A stretch of 64,000 nt of DNA from Brachionus plicatilis (Eukaryota > Rotifera > Eurotatoria > Ploima > Brachionidae), in NCBI GenBank assembly GCA_010279815.1, contig QEOQ01000180.1, forward strand, positions 233,770 through 297,769, in the 5' to 3' direction. This document shows, piece by piece, positions 1-10,418 of the stretch; position 1 is the stretch's first letter; each line of letters opens with the position of its first letter. Under the pieces are notes generated by a model. The model had not been told where the DNA came from and did no database searches. It saw only the letters and a list, made by a program, of their open reading frames with translations. Position numbers and translations under genes: made by a program.

Positions 1-2410
1 GTTTATGTTATTGCTTCCGACAAAATTTTGAGCCAGATTGATGATGGTTCCCATCAGCGACTGTTCGCCGTGATGGTACGCGCTCAACTCTGCCACTGAG
101 CCTGCCAATTGGGCCACCTTGATCTCTTTCTGCAAATTTCTTTTAAAACAAGCGAACAGCACTTTTCGCTGACCGGGCTTGAACCCGTCCACTAGACTTG
201 GTATGGAACGCTCGTTGTCCAAATTGCTGAACAACACCAGTTCTTTGTTTATAAATTGGCAATAGTTGATTTTTTTGGTATCCTTCTGATACAAATAGTT
301 GTTTGTTTGTGAATTTCGACTTTGCATAAATCTGGTCAACCAGTCCTTGCGCTCCTCGACCAATTTTTTGTTAAAAGCCAATTGTATGGCCAAGTCATCT
401 CGGGTGCCAGTGTACTCAAATTTAATGCAATGTCGGTTCATGTCAGAAAAATACTCTTTGGCTTCTTTGGAAGTGGATGTGCCCAAACCTTTGTAGTACT
501 TTATTTTCCAAGTGTGCCAATCTAGTGTGGACTTTTGCCACTCTTCGAACTCGGGCATGGAGTAGAAAGCTTTTTCAGCATTGGTCTTGGACACTTTTAT
601 AATGGGCGTTATAAATTCTTCTATGAAGCCATGCTTTAGCAAATTTGGCCATTGGTGATGAATAAAATTAATGATGAGTCCTTTGATGTGAGAGCCATCG
701 AAATCTTGGTCTGTCATAATCATTATTTTGCCATATCTCAATTGTTTAAGTGAGTCTTTGGACTCGTATTTTTGCTTAAAGTTGAGGCCTATTATTTTAC
801 AAATGCTGGTTATTTCATTGTTTTCCAGAATTTGTTTGGCAGTGGCTTCGCGCACATTCAGCATTTTGCCCCTTAGTGGAAACACGCCGTATCTGTCACG
901 GCCCAGCACGCCCAGACCAGCAACTGCCAAAGTTTTGGCCGAGTCTCCCTCGGTCAAAATCAAAGTGCAGTTCAGAGAGTCCCTGGTTCCAGCGTTGTTG
1001 GCATCGTCCAGTTTGGGAATGCCTCTGACCTTGCTTTGTTTTGATTTAGAGCCGGTTTTTTCCAAGTCTGTTTTTTCTTTAAAAGCCAGCCAGTTCAACA
1101 CTCGGTCCACAATGCCTGATTTGGAGGCGATTTTTTTCAGAAAATCCTCAGACAGCTGGCACTTGGAGCCGAAATTTTTCACCTGCAAAGACATGCACTC
1201 TTTGGTCTGTGACTCAAAGACCGGGTTTTCAATCAGACAGTTGACGAACAGCCAAATGTGATTTTTTATTTGAAATGGCTTTACTTGGGTGCTGTTTTTG
1301 CCACTTTTTTTGTTCACCACTTCGCCCAAATACTTGACTATCTGGTCGCTGATGTAGTCCACATGACGACCACCTTTGCTAGTTGCTATGCTGTTCACAA
1401 AGCTGACTTGTTGAAAGCCAATGTCCGAAAAAGAGATGGCAATTTCCCATCTGGGGTTAGGGTTGTCGTACAGAATTTTGGCCTGGCTATTTGAGCCCAG
1501 AAAGTCGGGCTCATTGGTGTTGTTGGATACATACAATTTGCAGTAGTCTTCAAATTTGCTAATGGGAAGCTTTTTGTCGTTCAGGTAGACTTTGACTCCG
1601 CGAGTAGATGCCGCTATGTCATAGGCTCGTCTGGCCAACAGGGAAATTGTGTCGTCCTCGAGACTGTCCATGCCGAATTTGGCCAAATCTGGATAAAAAG
1701 TGATGCATGTAAAATCCTGGTCCTTGTTGGCTTTGATTATTGGATCAGCTGTTTTGTTCATGTTTGATTGCCAAGTTTGTTTGAAGTATTTTTTGCTCTC
1801 TTTGCACGAAGTTTCCACTATGAACTTGGTGCTGAAAATGTTGCACAGTTTGGCCCCAAAGCCGTTTCTGCCACCGGTCACCTTTTTTTCGCTGTCATTG
1901 TAATTGCTAGAGGTCAACAAATGACCGAAAATTAGCGTCGGCACAAAAACTTTTTCTTCCTTGTGCTCAACTATGGGAATGCCTTTGCCATTATTGTACA
2001 CTTTGATCATGTTTTGAGCTTTGTCTATGTTTACTTTGATAACACTCATGCCACTGTCTCTTATTTTGTTGTCAGATGCGTTGACTTGAAAAAATTAAAA
2101 AAATTTTAAAAATTTTAAAAATTAAAAAAACTAAAAAAATTAAAAAAATTAAAAAAATAATTTTCTCTTCAAATTTTTTATTAATTTTTATCAAGTTAAA
2201 TAAGTTACCAATTATTTCGTCGAATATTTTGAATAGACCAGGAACGTATTTTATGTTTTTCTTAAGCATTTTCTCTTGCTCAAAGTCCCAGACCCACATT
2301 TCTTGTTCCAGACGCTCCACACTGCCAATATAAGTGTCCGGTCTGAGCAGTATATGCTCGAGTTGGGTCTTTTTCTGGTAAATTTTTTCCACTGCTAGTT
2401 TATTTGACAT
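1..2410 (-). CDS. TOP2: DNA topoisomerase II, N-terminal two-thirds (cut by window edge)
   Basis: ATP-dependent type IIA topoisomerase that passes one DNA duplex through another in the nucleus. Two exons are visible: 2209-2410 (ATG at 2410) and 1-2084, joined across a 124-nt GT-AG intron (2085-2208) with very A/T-rich, repetitive sequence. Splicing restores the family sequence DEIIVNASDNK at the junction. In order one sees the GHKL ATPase domain (GRNGFGAKL), the transducer, the TOPRIM domain with EGDSAKTL and the metal-binding MTDQDFDGSHIKGL, and the start of the winged-helix domain (YHHGEQSLMGTIINLAQNF). About 762 residues are present and no stop interrupts them. The catalytic tyrosine should lie some 25 residues beyond position 1, so the breakage-reunion core, C-gate and C-terminal tail are outside the window. 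Identification is secure; whether it is the only paralogue cannot be told. Confidence 0.96.
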
Positions 2411-4482
2411 ATTTTTTTTTTCGAAAAAAAAAACCTTTATTTTATCTAAATTTTAATAATCAATAGATATAGATAGAAATATATGAAAAAATAGAAAAAA
2501 TTCAGAATCCATCATGGAATTTTTGTTTTAAAATCAACGTTAGATAAACAATACCTGAAAAATTTTTATATGAATAATCGATGAACTCTTAACTTATAAA
2601 ATTGCTGTAAATTGATACTCAGATAAAAGAGAGACAAATTTTAGGACATTGTTTAGCTATTACACAAAAAACTATTTTCTTTAAAGACAAGCTTAGAAAA
2701 AATTGCCCTAAAAAAAATGTTAATTTTATTAATTAAATAATATATTTTTTATAATAACTCAAATTAAACGATGGTTGAAAATAAACTAAAGTTCTTTTAA
2801 AATTATCTTGATCTATTTAAATTGGAGAATCCAGACCATTTTTTTTCTAATTTTAAACTTTCCTTACAATTGTAGCTCATAAAAGGCTTGATACTAGTCA
2901 ATGAATAGATGATTCAATGCAGAACAGGACTGAGCATGTATATTGAATTAATTTTAGGTTAATGAATATTTAAAATTTTTAGACTTAGCAAAACTGATTC
3001 TAAATATAACATAGCAACTCGATTTTACTTTATCTAAAATCAAAAAATTAGATGTAAAATTTTTTAATGAAAAAAAATTTTAATTAATTTTTTTTAAAGA
3101 CTTTTTATTTCGGAAAGCTTATGAAAAGAATAATTGAAAATTTTGCTTTTCACCATTGGATATTTCAGCAATCTGGTATCTTTCTACACAAAAATAAAAA
3201 TTATTGATGCCAAAATTTTTTTAAAAAAAGTTTCGATTCAAAATTTTTACAATTAAGATTCATTTGAAAGGATGTTAAAAAATGGGGATTATTGTTCGAA
3301 TTTATTTTATAAAATTTATTTGAAAATTAAAAAAAATAATCAAGAAAGAAGATTCTAATTTTTAAGAAAATTCAAAAATTAGCATGCTATAAGTTAATTT
3401 GCAAAGTTTAAAATAAACCTTTTAATTCTTAACTTGCGATTATAATCAAATTATTATTCATCTTTTCATTTAACTTTCTTTAATGTGTCATTTTGTCAAC
3501 ACATTTATTAAATAATTTTTTAAGTTTTAACTTTTTTTAATCTAAAATTAAATAAAATTTCTAATTTTAAATGTTTAATTTTTAATTATTATGTTTCTAT
3601 TAACTTTTGAGTCAACAAGTTCAAATAATTAATCTATTGAGCTGAATTTTTATTTAATTATTTATTTATTTTTTTAAATAAATAAAAGAATAATTATAAA
3701 AGTTGGCTAATTTGACCATAAACTAACCAATTAGCATGCTAATTATTTTTCAGATAATTTAAAATTTAAAACATCTAAATTATTGAATAGCTAAATTAGT
3801 AATCAGGAAAATTTAAATTGTTTTAATTTGCATTTTGAAAACTTTGAACATTTCAGGTTTAAGCGTATTTTTTTATTAAAACGTTTTAACTTTAATTCAA
3901 TCAATTAGATAATATATGAACTTTAAAAGATAGTAAAACAAGAAGGACTAAAAAGTATTATTATTATTATTATTTATTAAAATTTAAGCCCCATAGACAA
4001 GTATATTAAAAAAGAAAAAAAAAGTCGAATATAAAAAAGTTTTTATATAAAATTGAATAAAGATTAAAAATTCTACTCAAGCTGATCGTTTACTATCTAT
4101 TCAAACCGTCAAACCAATTTATAACAAGTGTATTTATGTAGCCGTAAGATATTTCAGTTATACATTCTTTTTATTAAATAATGAAATTAACCCTTAGGAG
4201 ATCATTTAGAATCTTGTAAAGTTAAAAAAAGTCCATTTTTTGTTCCATAGAGGCGACGATTTTATTTACAATGAATTTAAATAATAAAAATCAATGAAAA
4301 TTTAATTGTTCCATAATTCAGAGATAAAACTGTAAAGCCTAAAGGTAATTTTGAATTAGGAACGAAGCAATTTCATTAAAAGCACAATTGAGTTTTTGGT
4401 TGGCGAAAATTTGTTATATCAAGAGTAAAAGTTTGGATTTTTTCAGGAATATTTTAATGATTTATTTAAAAGATATTTTAAG
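2411..4482. other. AT-rich non-coding stretch upstream of topoisomerase II
   Basis: No open frame with protein-like composition on either strand. It holds homopolymer A/T runs and a short (TAT)n microsatellite near 3957-3975. It must contain the topoisomerase II promoter, but I see no convincing TATA or other core element. Confidence 0.6.
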
Positions 4483-4707
4483 AACGCGAACGGCTCAGCC
4501 GTCCCATCCTATAGTGGGGCCGGTCATTCAGTCCCTTTTTATTTTTTTAGCTAAAAAATTTTAGTTTTATTTTTAGCTCAGAACGTCACCAACATGTTAG
4601 TTTGACACTCGACCCGTCCGATACAAAATGAATGGCTGGACGGACCGGCGCCGCTTAAAGAACGGGACTGACGGACGGGTCGATCGCGCCGGGCCGCCGT
4701 TTGCGTT
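4483..4707. mobile_element. GC-rich short TIR element (candidate MITE)
   Basis: A 225-bp island far richer in G+C than its surroundings. Its ends are inverted and similar: AACGCGAACGGC on the left, GCCGTTTGCGTT on the right, and both sides carry CAGTCCC / GGGACTG further in. No target-site duplication is obvious. It has no coding capacity. The class is unknown; a degenerate MITE is the simplest reading. Confidence 0.45.
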
Positions 4708-4963
4708 ACGATTTTATTAGAACCGCTGTAAAAGAAAGTGGTGATTTTACTAGATAAATAGAAAGTGAAAATTTCATTATAATAATTTTCTTGATTAAAT
4801 TTTTCTTATAAAATAAAACTCTTGAATTTTGACTCATTTTTTGGTAAAGTTTATTTCATTAGAAAAAATTTTAGTTTTCCTTGGCATTAAATTTCTGATT
4901 CAACCTCCAAATAAAATTAATCCGAAGAAGGCTATAATCTTTAAAAGTATCTACAATAAATAT

Positions 4964-5296
4964 CAGACTTGTTTTTAAGTCACAAGTCTTATGTCAAGTC
5001 AAGTCAATGACTTAAATTTTTTTTTTTTTTTTTAAGTCAAGTCAATGATTTAATAAATCCATATTTGATACCAATAAGTAGTTGCTTCCAAATACCTGGC
5101 TGTTAATCTTGACCTATGTGGTTTATTAATGTAACCAGATTATGAAAAAATTCTTTCAACTGGTCCAAATGAAGCAGATATTGATAAAAATTTTTGTGCA
5201 AGTCACAACTTTGACTTAAAAAAAAAAAATTTAAGTCAAGTCATTACTTTAATTTTTGTGAATTAGACTTAAAACTGTGACTTATAAACAAGTCCG
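4964..5296. mobile_element. hAT-type MITE with transposase C-terminal relic
   Basis: Ends CAGACTTGTTTTTAAGTCAC and GTGACTTATAAACAAGTCCG are inverted copies, flanked by a perfect 8-bp target duplication ATAAATAT (4956-4963 and 5297-5304), the hallmark of hAT transposons. Inside, on the minus strand (about 5065-5194), one reads SASFGPVERIFS, one stop, then a GYINKPHRSRLTARYLE-like tail, which matches the hAT C-terminal dimerisation region. The element is therefore an internally deleted derivative of an autonomous hAT copy. T-rich and A-rich tracts follow each terminus. Confidence 0.88.
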
Positions 5297-5874
5297 ATAA
5301 ATATCAAACATCAATCAAAAATATTCTAATTGGTAAAGTTATAGATTATAGCTTCTTTGAGGATATTTTTTTAAGCAAATTATAATCTTCATCGTATTCA
5401 ATTTATTTTTAAACTTCACTAAATCTTCCACTTCTACTAAATTTTACTCAATAGTATTAATTTTTATTCTGAGATAACCGACAATTGTTGATGAATTAAT
5501 TTTACTAAAAATTTAAAAAATATTTTTATACTAGCCTTAAATTGTTTTTATTTTGTCCAAAAAAAAAATTTAATTAAACAAAATTTTGAAATTATTTAAT
5601 TATTTTCAAGCTTCCGTTTAGTTCATTTACTTATAGCCATTTGTTAAGAAAGTAAAGCATATGTTTTTATCATTAAGCTTCTAAAATAAAGTGACTTGAA
5701 AATGAAAATTCAAAGCATTTACGAGAAATTTCGAGAATTGATTTTTAGTAAATTTTAAAGTACTTTCTAGAAATTTCTCTTTTTTGTTAATATAAAATCT
5801 TTATATAAAGCAACCTAAAGTCTAAATTCTGAAATTTGAAAAAACACTTTCAACTTTTGACAAAACCCAAAAAA
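5297..5874. other. FKBP4-like upstream region
   Basis: AT-rich DNA between the hAT element and the FKBP start codon. No coding signal. It presumably holds the promoter; no clear TATA box or trans-splice acceptor lies just before the ATG. Confidence 0.5.
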
Positions 5875-7149
5875 ATGACTTCTGAAGAAGCAAAAACTAT
5901 AGACATAACTCCGAATCAGGATGGTGGTGTCTTAAAAGAGGTCCTAAAAGAAGGCCAAGGCGATGAAGTGCCAATGATAGGCGATACCGTATTTGTTCAC
6001 TACACCGGTACCCTACTTGACGGCACCAAATTCGATTCAAGTCGTGATAGAGGTGAGCAATTCAGCTTCGAACTCGGTAGAGGAAGCGTCATCAAAGGCT
6101 GGGACATGGGTGTTCCGACCATGAAAAAAGGCGAACTGGCAAAATTCACTATAAGATCAGAATACGCTTATGGAAAACCCGGATCTCCCCCGGACATCCC
6201 TCCAGATGCTACCCTTGTTTTTGAGATCGAGCTATTTGAGTTTCACGGCGAAGATCTGAGTGAAAACAAGGATAAATCTATAATTAGAAGAAAAATAAAA
6301 TCCGGAACTGGTTACTCTTCTCCAAACGATGGTGCAAGAGTGGTAGTCAACTTGAAAGGTATGGACTCGACTGGACGAGTTTTTGATCAAAGAGAAAATC
6401 TTGAATTCGAAATTGGCGAAGGTTCCAATGTGAACATCATTCCTGGAATAGAACATGCCCTGACTAAATTCAAAAATGAAGAACACTCAAGACTATTCTT
6501 TAAATCCGATCAGGCTTGGGGTTCCAAGGGCTTTAAGGAATTTGGAATTGGGGAAAACAGTGATATTGTTTATGAAGTGGAATTGAAAAGCTTTGAAAAA
6601 GCTAAAGAAACCTGGCAATTGAATGGAAAAGAAAAATTGGAGCAATCTGAATTATTTAAAAATAAAGGAACTGAATTTTTTAAGGTAAAATTTATTTAAA
6701 AATTTAATTTTAGTCTAAAATTTTTTTTTTAGCTAGGAAAATATGAGTCAGCTCTCAAAAAATATAACAAAATAGTGGAATTTTTGCAAAATGAAGTGTA
6801 TGATTTGGATGAAGAAAAATCTTGCTCTGCTAAGCTTCAATTAGCTGCCAATTTGAACGTAGCTGCGTGCCACTTGAAGTTGAAAAATTATCGTCAAGCT
6901 GTTGAGGCCTGTCAAAAGTCCTTGGAACTGGATGCCAATAGTGAAAAGGGCTTGTTTAGAATTGCCCAAGCTTACTTTGGTTTATCAGAATTCGATGAAG
7001 CTATAAAATATTTTAGCAAAGTTGTGGAAATTAATCCGGATAACAAAGAAGCGAATCATTTTGCCGCTTTGAGTAAACAAAAAGTCAAAGAGGCCCATGA
7101 AAAAGAAAAAGCTCTATACAGCAAAATGATTTCCGCAATTTCCAAATAG
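5875..7149 (+). CDS. FKBP4: FKBP4/FKBP5-type immunophilin (two FKBP domains plus TPR)
   Basis: Peptidyl-prolyl isomerase and Hsp90 co-chaperone. Exons 5875-6684 and 6733-7149 are joined across a 48-nt GT-AG intron; the spliced protein has about 408 residues (human FKBP4 has 459). The start is ATG 5875 (MTSEEAK), which resembles the vertebrate N terminus; the open frame extends upstream only through a TTG. FKBP domain 1 (residues about 30-118) keeps the usual pocket residues (HYTG, KFDSS, VIKGW, EYAYG, VFEIE), so isomerase activity is expected. FKBP domain 2 (about 146-235) is divergent, as in FKBP4. Three TPR helical pairs follow, the last two in exon 2 (NLNVAACHLK, EKGLFRIAQAYF), and should bind the Hsp90 MEEVD tail. 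AATAAA at about 7237 can serve as poly(A) signal. The neighbouring gene converges from the right, leaving only 137 bp between stops. Confidence 0.95.
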
Positions 7150-7286
7150 ATTTAAAAAGTAAAATTACAAAAAAAGCTCTGTAAAAATTTTATGTTTCGC
7201 ATTTATTTTATTTTTAATTTAATCGAAAATTTTTAGAATAAAGATTTAATGTTAAATTGTTTTTAAAAATTAATTAAAAGTCATGT

Positions 7287-7601
7287 TCAGTCTACAAGCT
7301 CATAGCCATACTTTGATTTTCTGTATTTGTATTCCCGTGGCTTGAAATCATAGCCGTAAGTTCTAGAACCATATCTGTTACCATTGTAAGAATATCTGTA
7401 GGGTTTGTAGTAATGCTCATATGATTGATGTGGATAATAAGACTCATATGAATCGTAATATGGATCATAGTAGGCGTCATATACAGACCTTGAACTGGGT
7501 CGCATTTGATTTCTGAAGAATTTTCTGTCCATTTCAGAACCGAGAACTTTATAAATAATTGGAATAATAAAAATTAAAAAAAAGTTAACAGCCAAATTCA
7601 T
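7287..7601 (-). CDS. small secreted Tyr-rich protein
   Basis: A 104-residue single-exon ORF with ATG at 7601. The first 20 or so residues (MNLAVNFFLIFIIPIIYKVLG) form a hydrophobic stretch that looks like a signal peptide. In the mature part about a quarter of the residues are Tyr, in YY, YDPYY and YGY arrangements mixed with Arg, Lys, Ser and Asp. No cysteine and no domain I recognise. Such composition is typical of low-complexity structural or cuticle/lorica-type and adhesive secreted proteins, where Tyr can be cross-linked; that role is inference only. It converges with FKBP4, so the two transcripts probably overlap in their 3' ends. The codon composition is much less AT-rich than flanking DNA, which supports a real gene. 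Confidence 0.65.
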   Translation of the reverse strand: MNLAVNFFLIFIIPIIYKVLGSEMDRKFFRNQMRPSSRSVYDAYYDPYYDSYESYYPHQSYEHYYKPYRYSYNGNRYGSRTYGYDFKPREYKYRKSKYGYELVD

Positions 7602-8183
7602 TTTGATTTAAAAAATAACTTATTCGTCGAGTATTAATACTAGATTAGGCAAGTCACTCTGAACCATGTTACCACAATTTCTAATAAATGTCAAAAAAAT
7701 ACTTGACATTTATTAAAACTTTTGAAAATTCATATTGATGGTCAAAAAAATTTTTAAATATCACATTGATACTCGGTCAAAAATGTTGTCACATTAAAAT
7801 TAAAATGAAATAATAGTATTTTTCATCGTGAATTATTTCATTTGATTGTCAAAATTTTTGGTCAACATAAAAATGCAATCTAACTTTGACTTAATGACTT
7901 GAAGTTCGATAAATATTTTTACAATTAGATTATTCATTAAATTTTTTCGTTTTTTATCTACACATTTTGATGGACAATAAAAATAAAATTGAAAAAAAAT
8001 ATAAAAACAATTGATGCTGTTGAAACATTCAGTGTAAATTTGACAAAATTGTTTACTTTTTTTGAAAAATTAAAATTAAATATAAAAAATTCTCAATAAA
8101 ATAAAAGTAAAAATTCATTACATAAAATTAAATCTTAAATATCTTTTTTAAAATCTATCAATAATAAAATTGGTGTTTAATTT
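7602..8183. other. non-coding AT-rich interval
   Basis: No coding signal on either strand. It is the upstream flank of the Tyr-rich gene. Confidence 0.5.
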
Positions 8184-8222
8184 AAATACCAAATAGACAA
8201 AAGTTTTGTCTATTTGGTATTT
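8184..8222. repeat. perfect 19-bp inverted repeat with one-base loop
   Basis: Arms 8184-8202 and 8204-8222 are exact reverse complements around G8203; the core reads ACCAAATAGACAAAA. It could extrude as a cruciform. No terminator context and no flanking gene explains it. Confidence 0.9.
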
Positions 8223-8243
8223 TATTTTAGGTTAAAATTGTTT

Positions 8244-8595
8244 GTTCCTAAAAAGCGGAATACTAAAATTCTGCATCACTTTTTTGGTTAAATTTTTTTG
8301 AAATATTCTGCGGTATAAGATCATAAAATGCGGAAATTCCGATTTTTCTGAAAGTCATGGTTGTGCTATAAATATTGCTATAAATAAAAAAGAAATTAAA
8401 AGAAAATGAAACTTGAAAATGTATTAAAGAAACTAAAAATATTTTAATATTAATTTGTTTAATTTTTTAAAATAAAATTAAACAAAATAGTTTAAAAATA
8501 TTTTTTTCGAAGGCATCTTATTTCCCAAATGCGGTATATTTTAGGATGTTTTTGTAAAAAGTAAAGCGGAATTTCCGTTATGGGCTTTATTAAAC
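8244..8595. mobile_element. degenerate copy of the GGTTGTGCC/GCGGAA TIR element
   Basis: Repeated GCGGAA / TTCCGC blocks (GCGGAATAC, TGCGGAAATTCCG, AAGCGGAATTTCCG) in inverted arrangement follow the order seen in the terminal repeats of the much better preserved element at 61428-62416. The interior is unrelated and there is no intact ORF. It is an eroded, probably old, non-autonomous copy. Confidence 0.5.
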
Positions 8596-8749
8596 ATCAT
8601 AAAAGTTTTATTTTGTTCAATTTGTAGTGAATTTCACAACGCCTTGTTTAATGAAAGATATTCAATATTCTAATTTAAAAATAGATTTATAGTTTGTTAG
8701 AAAATCAAAAGAAAAATATTTTATTAAATTTTTTATTCATAAAGCCAAA

Positions 8750-8937
8750 AAGATTACCAGTAAATCAACTCAAAGGCAAAGAACGAGCTCAAAGCGCAAA
8801 AAAATTGATTCGGACGATGAAGATGAAAAACCGAAAAAAACGAAAAATAAAAAACCATAAAATAAATGTATGGTAGTGACGAAGATGAACTTAACAAATT
8901 AGATAGAAATCTTATTTTTTGTAAATGAAAAAAATAT
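8750..8937 (+). pseudogene. charged tail fragment resembling a topoisomerase II C terminus
   Basis: One frame reads KITSKSTQRQRTSSKRKK then IDSDDEDEKPKKTKNKKP, a stop, and after a frameshift YGSDEDELNKLD. A Lys/Ser-rich segment followed by KKP and an acidic SDEDE tail is how animal topoisomerase II proteins end. It is broken (stop plus frameshift) and has no start. It might be a decayed duplicate of the TOP2 3' end, whose own tail is outside this window; any nuclear protein with an acidic/basic tail would look alike, so this is weak. Confidence 0.25.
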
Positions 8938-9430
8938 TAAGTAATTTTTTATTGAAAAAATTTCTTTGATTTTTTTGATCGTTCAAAAATTTAAAACTTA
9001 ATTAATAAAAGAACATTAAAAATTATTTAACAGGCACTGTCATTTTAGAATGTAAAGTTTCTTTGTTAATTCCGTAAAACCTTGCAGACTACCCCATGAG
9101 GTTTGGTGTAAAATGGTTGAGTTAATAAGTTAATGAATGTTTTTAAAAATTATTTTAAAATTAATAAAATTTTAACTCGGAATAATATCAAAATTTTTTA
9201 TTTATTTACTAAAAAAATAGGTAATATTAGATTGGGATTTAAATATTGTGATTTCTAAAATTATACAAAAAAATAAAAGAAAAATGAAATCTAAAATAGA
9301 TTAAAAATTATTAAGTTGACATTGATTTAAATGTGAAAAAAAATTTACATGGTATAAGCTTATATTATTTTATGACTTAAAATCAAAAAATGTTTAAGAG
9401 ACTTTGTTTTGCAACCAGATTTTCTCTCAG
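8938..9430. other. non-coding AT-rich interval
   Basis: Nothing recognisable on either strand. Confidence 0.5.
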
Positions 9431-9524
9431 AGAATTTAATATTACGATAATTATCGTAATATTAAATTCTTTGACCTTTATTCTATTGAGATACTTTAAA
9501 GTATCTCAATAGAATAAAGGTCAA
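9431..9524. repeat. two abutting perfect palindromes (40 bp and 54 bp)
   Basis: 9431-9470 is a perfect 40-bp palindrome centred on 9450/9451, and 9471-9524 is a perfect 54-bp palindrome centred on 9497/9498. They share a boundary with no spacer. Neither has a spacer at its centre. They differ in sequence, so they are not copies of one another. Confidence 0.93.
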
Positions 9525-9599
9525 AATAGTAATAAATATTTATTAGTTTTGAAAATTAATTAATAATTTTAATAATTTTAAAAATTAGAAAAAAATTTA

Positions 9600-9820
9600 T
9601 CATGGGAACTTAGTCCTAACTATTAAACAACACTGTAAAAAGGTAAGGAATGTTTAATTTTTTCTAATTTCATCACAAAATTAATATTGGAACGTTCTTT
9701 GACTTTAACTAGGCCGCCACATTAACTACCTGGAACGGCAAAAATTCATGTTGTTCTGCCTTTAAAATTTTTTTAATGACTAGGACTTTATTATCGGACT
9801 TTTAAACAGCTCTGTGTAAA
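9600..9820. mobile_element. partial hAT-like MITE (right end)
   Basis: The right end reads GGACTTTTAAACAGCTCTG, the inverse of the CAGAGTTGTTTAAAAGTC terminus used by other elements here. Just inside lies GGCCGCCACAT with CTGGAACGGCAAAAATTCATG, which also occurs in the element at 24202-24452. The left end is not clear. It is non-coding. Confidence 0.45.
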
Positions 9821-10365
9821 ATTATGTAAGACAACATAATTTAGTCAATTGTGTACCTTTTATAGAAGCACTGTATTTTATTTTAAGAAATGTTCAAAAT
9901 AATAAAGTGATTAATAGTTTATTAGAAAATCATAGAAAAATGTTTAATGAAATCTTGTAAAATTGAGTCAACAAAAAATTAAAAAAAAAAAATAAAAAAA
10001 ATTGTGCTAAATTTATTCGAATGTAATTCTTGAACATTACTAAAATCAATGAGTCGTTACTAGACTTTGTGAAAAAATCTAAATTTTCCGACATTGTTCA
10101 CTCATTTTACATTCAAATCTTCCAGAAAAAAAAAAAAAATAGAGTCCACATCAAAATAAATGCTCATAAAATATAAATTTAGTTAAATTTTATTAAATTT
10201 TCAATGTAAGTACAAGGCCAAAGAAATCAAATGATTTAATCAATTACTCAAAATAGGTACAATGTATTTAATTAAAAGCAAAAAGTCGAATTTTAAAATT
10301 TGAACAAGCAAGAATGTGGCGGACTTTTGATTTAAAATTGTAAATTTTAAAACTCGACACCAGAG

Positions 10366-10400
10366 AACAACAACAACAACAACAACCACAACAACAAACC
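10366..10400. repeat. (CAA)n microsatellite in the TAZ-KIX 3' UTR
   Basis: An interrupted CAA tract just downstream (in gene sense) of the TAZ-KIX stop codon. On the complement it would encode polyglutamine-like or polyleucine-like runs, but no gene uses it. Confidence 0.8.
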
Positions 10401-10418
10401 AAAAGCAGCTCTACATTT

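Noticed and set aside
728..1903. Plus-strand frames over topoisomerase II
   Set aside because: Shadows of the conserved minus-strand TOP2 exon.
2411..2470. Trans-splice acceptor before TOP2
   Set aside because: The bases before the ATG are a T/A run without an AG at a useful position.
5836..5874. Upstream extension of the FKBP frame (would start KKHFQLL)
   Set aside because: The codon at 5836 is TTG, not ATG. The ATG at 5875 gives the family-like MTSEEAK start.
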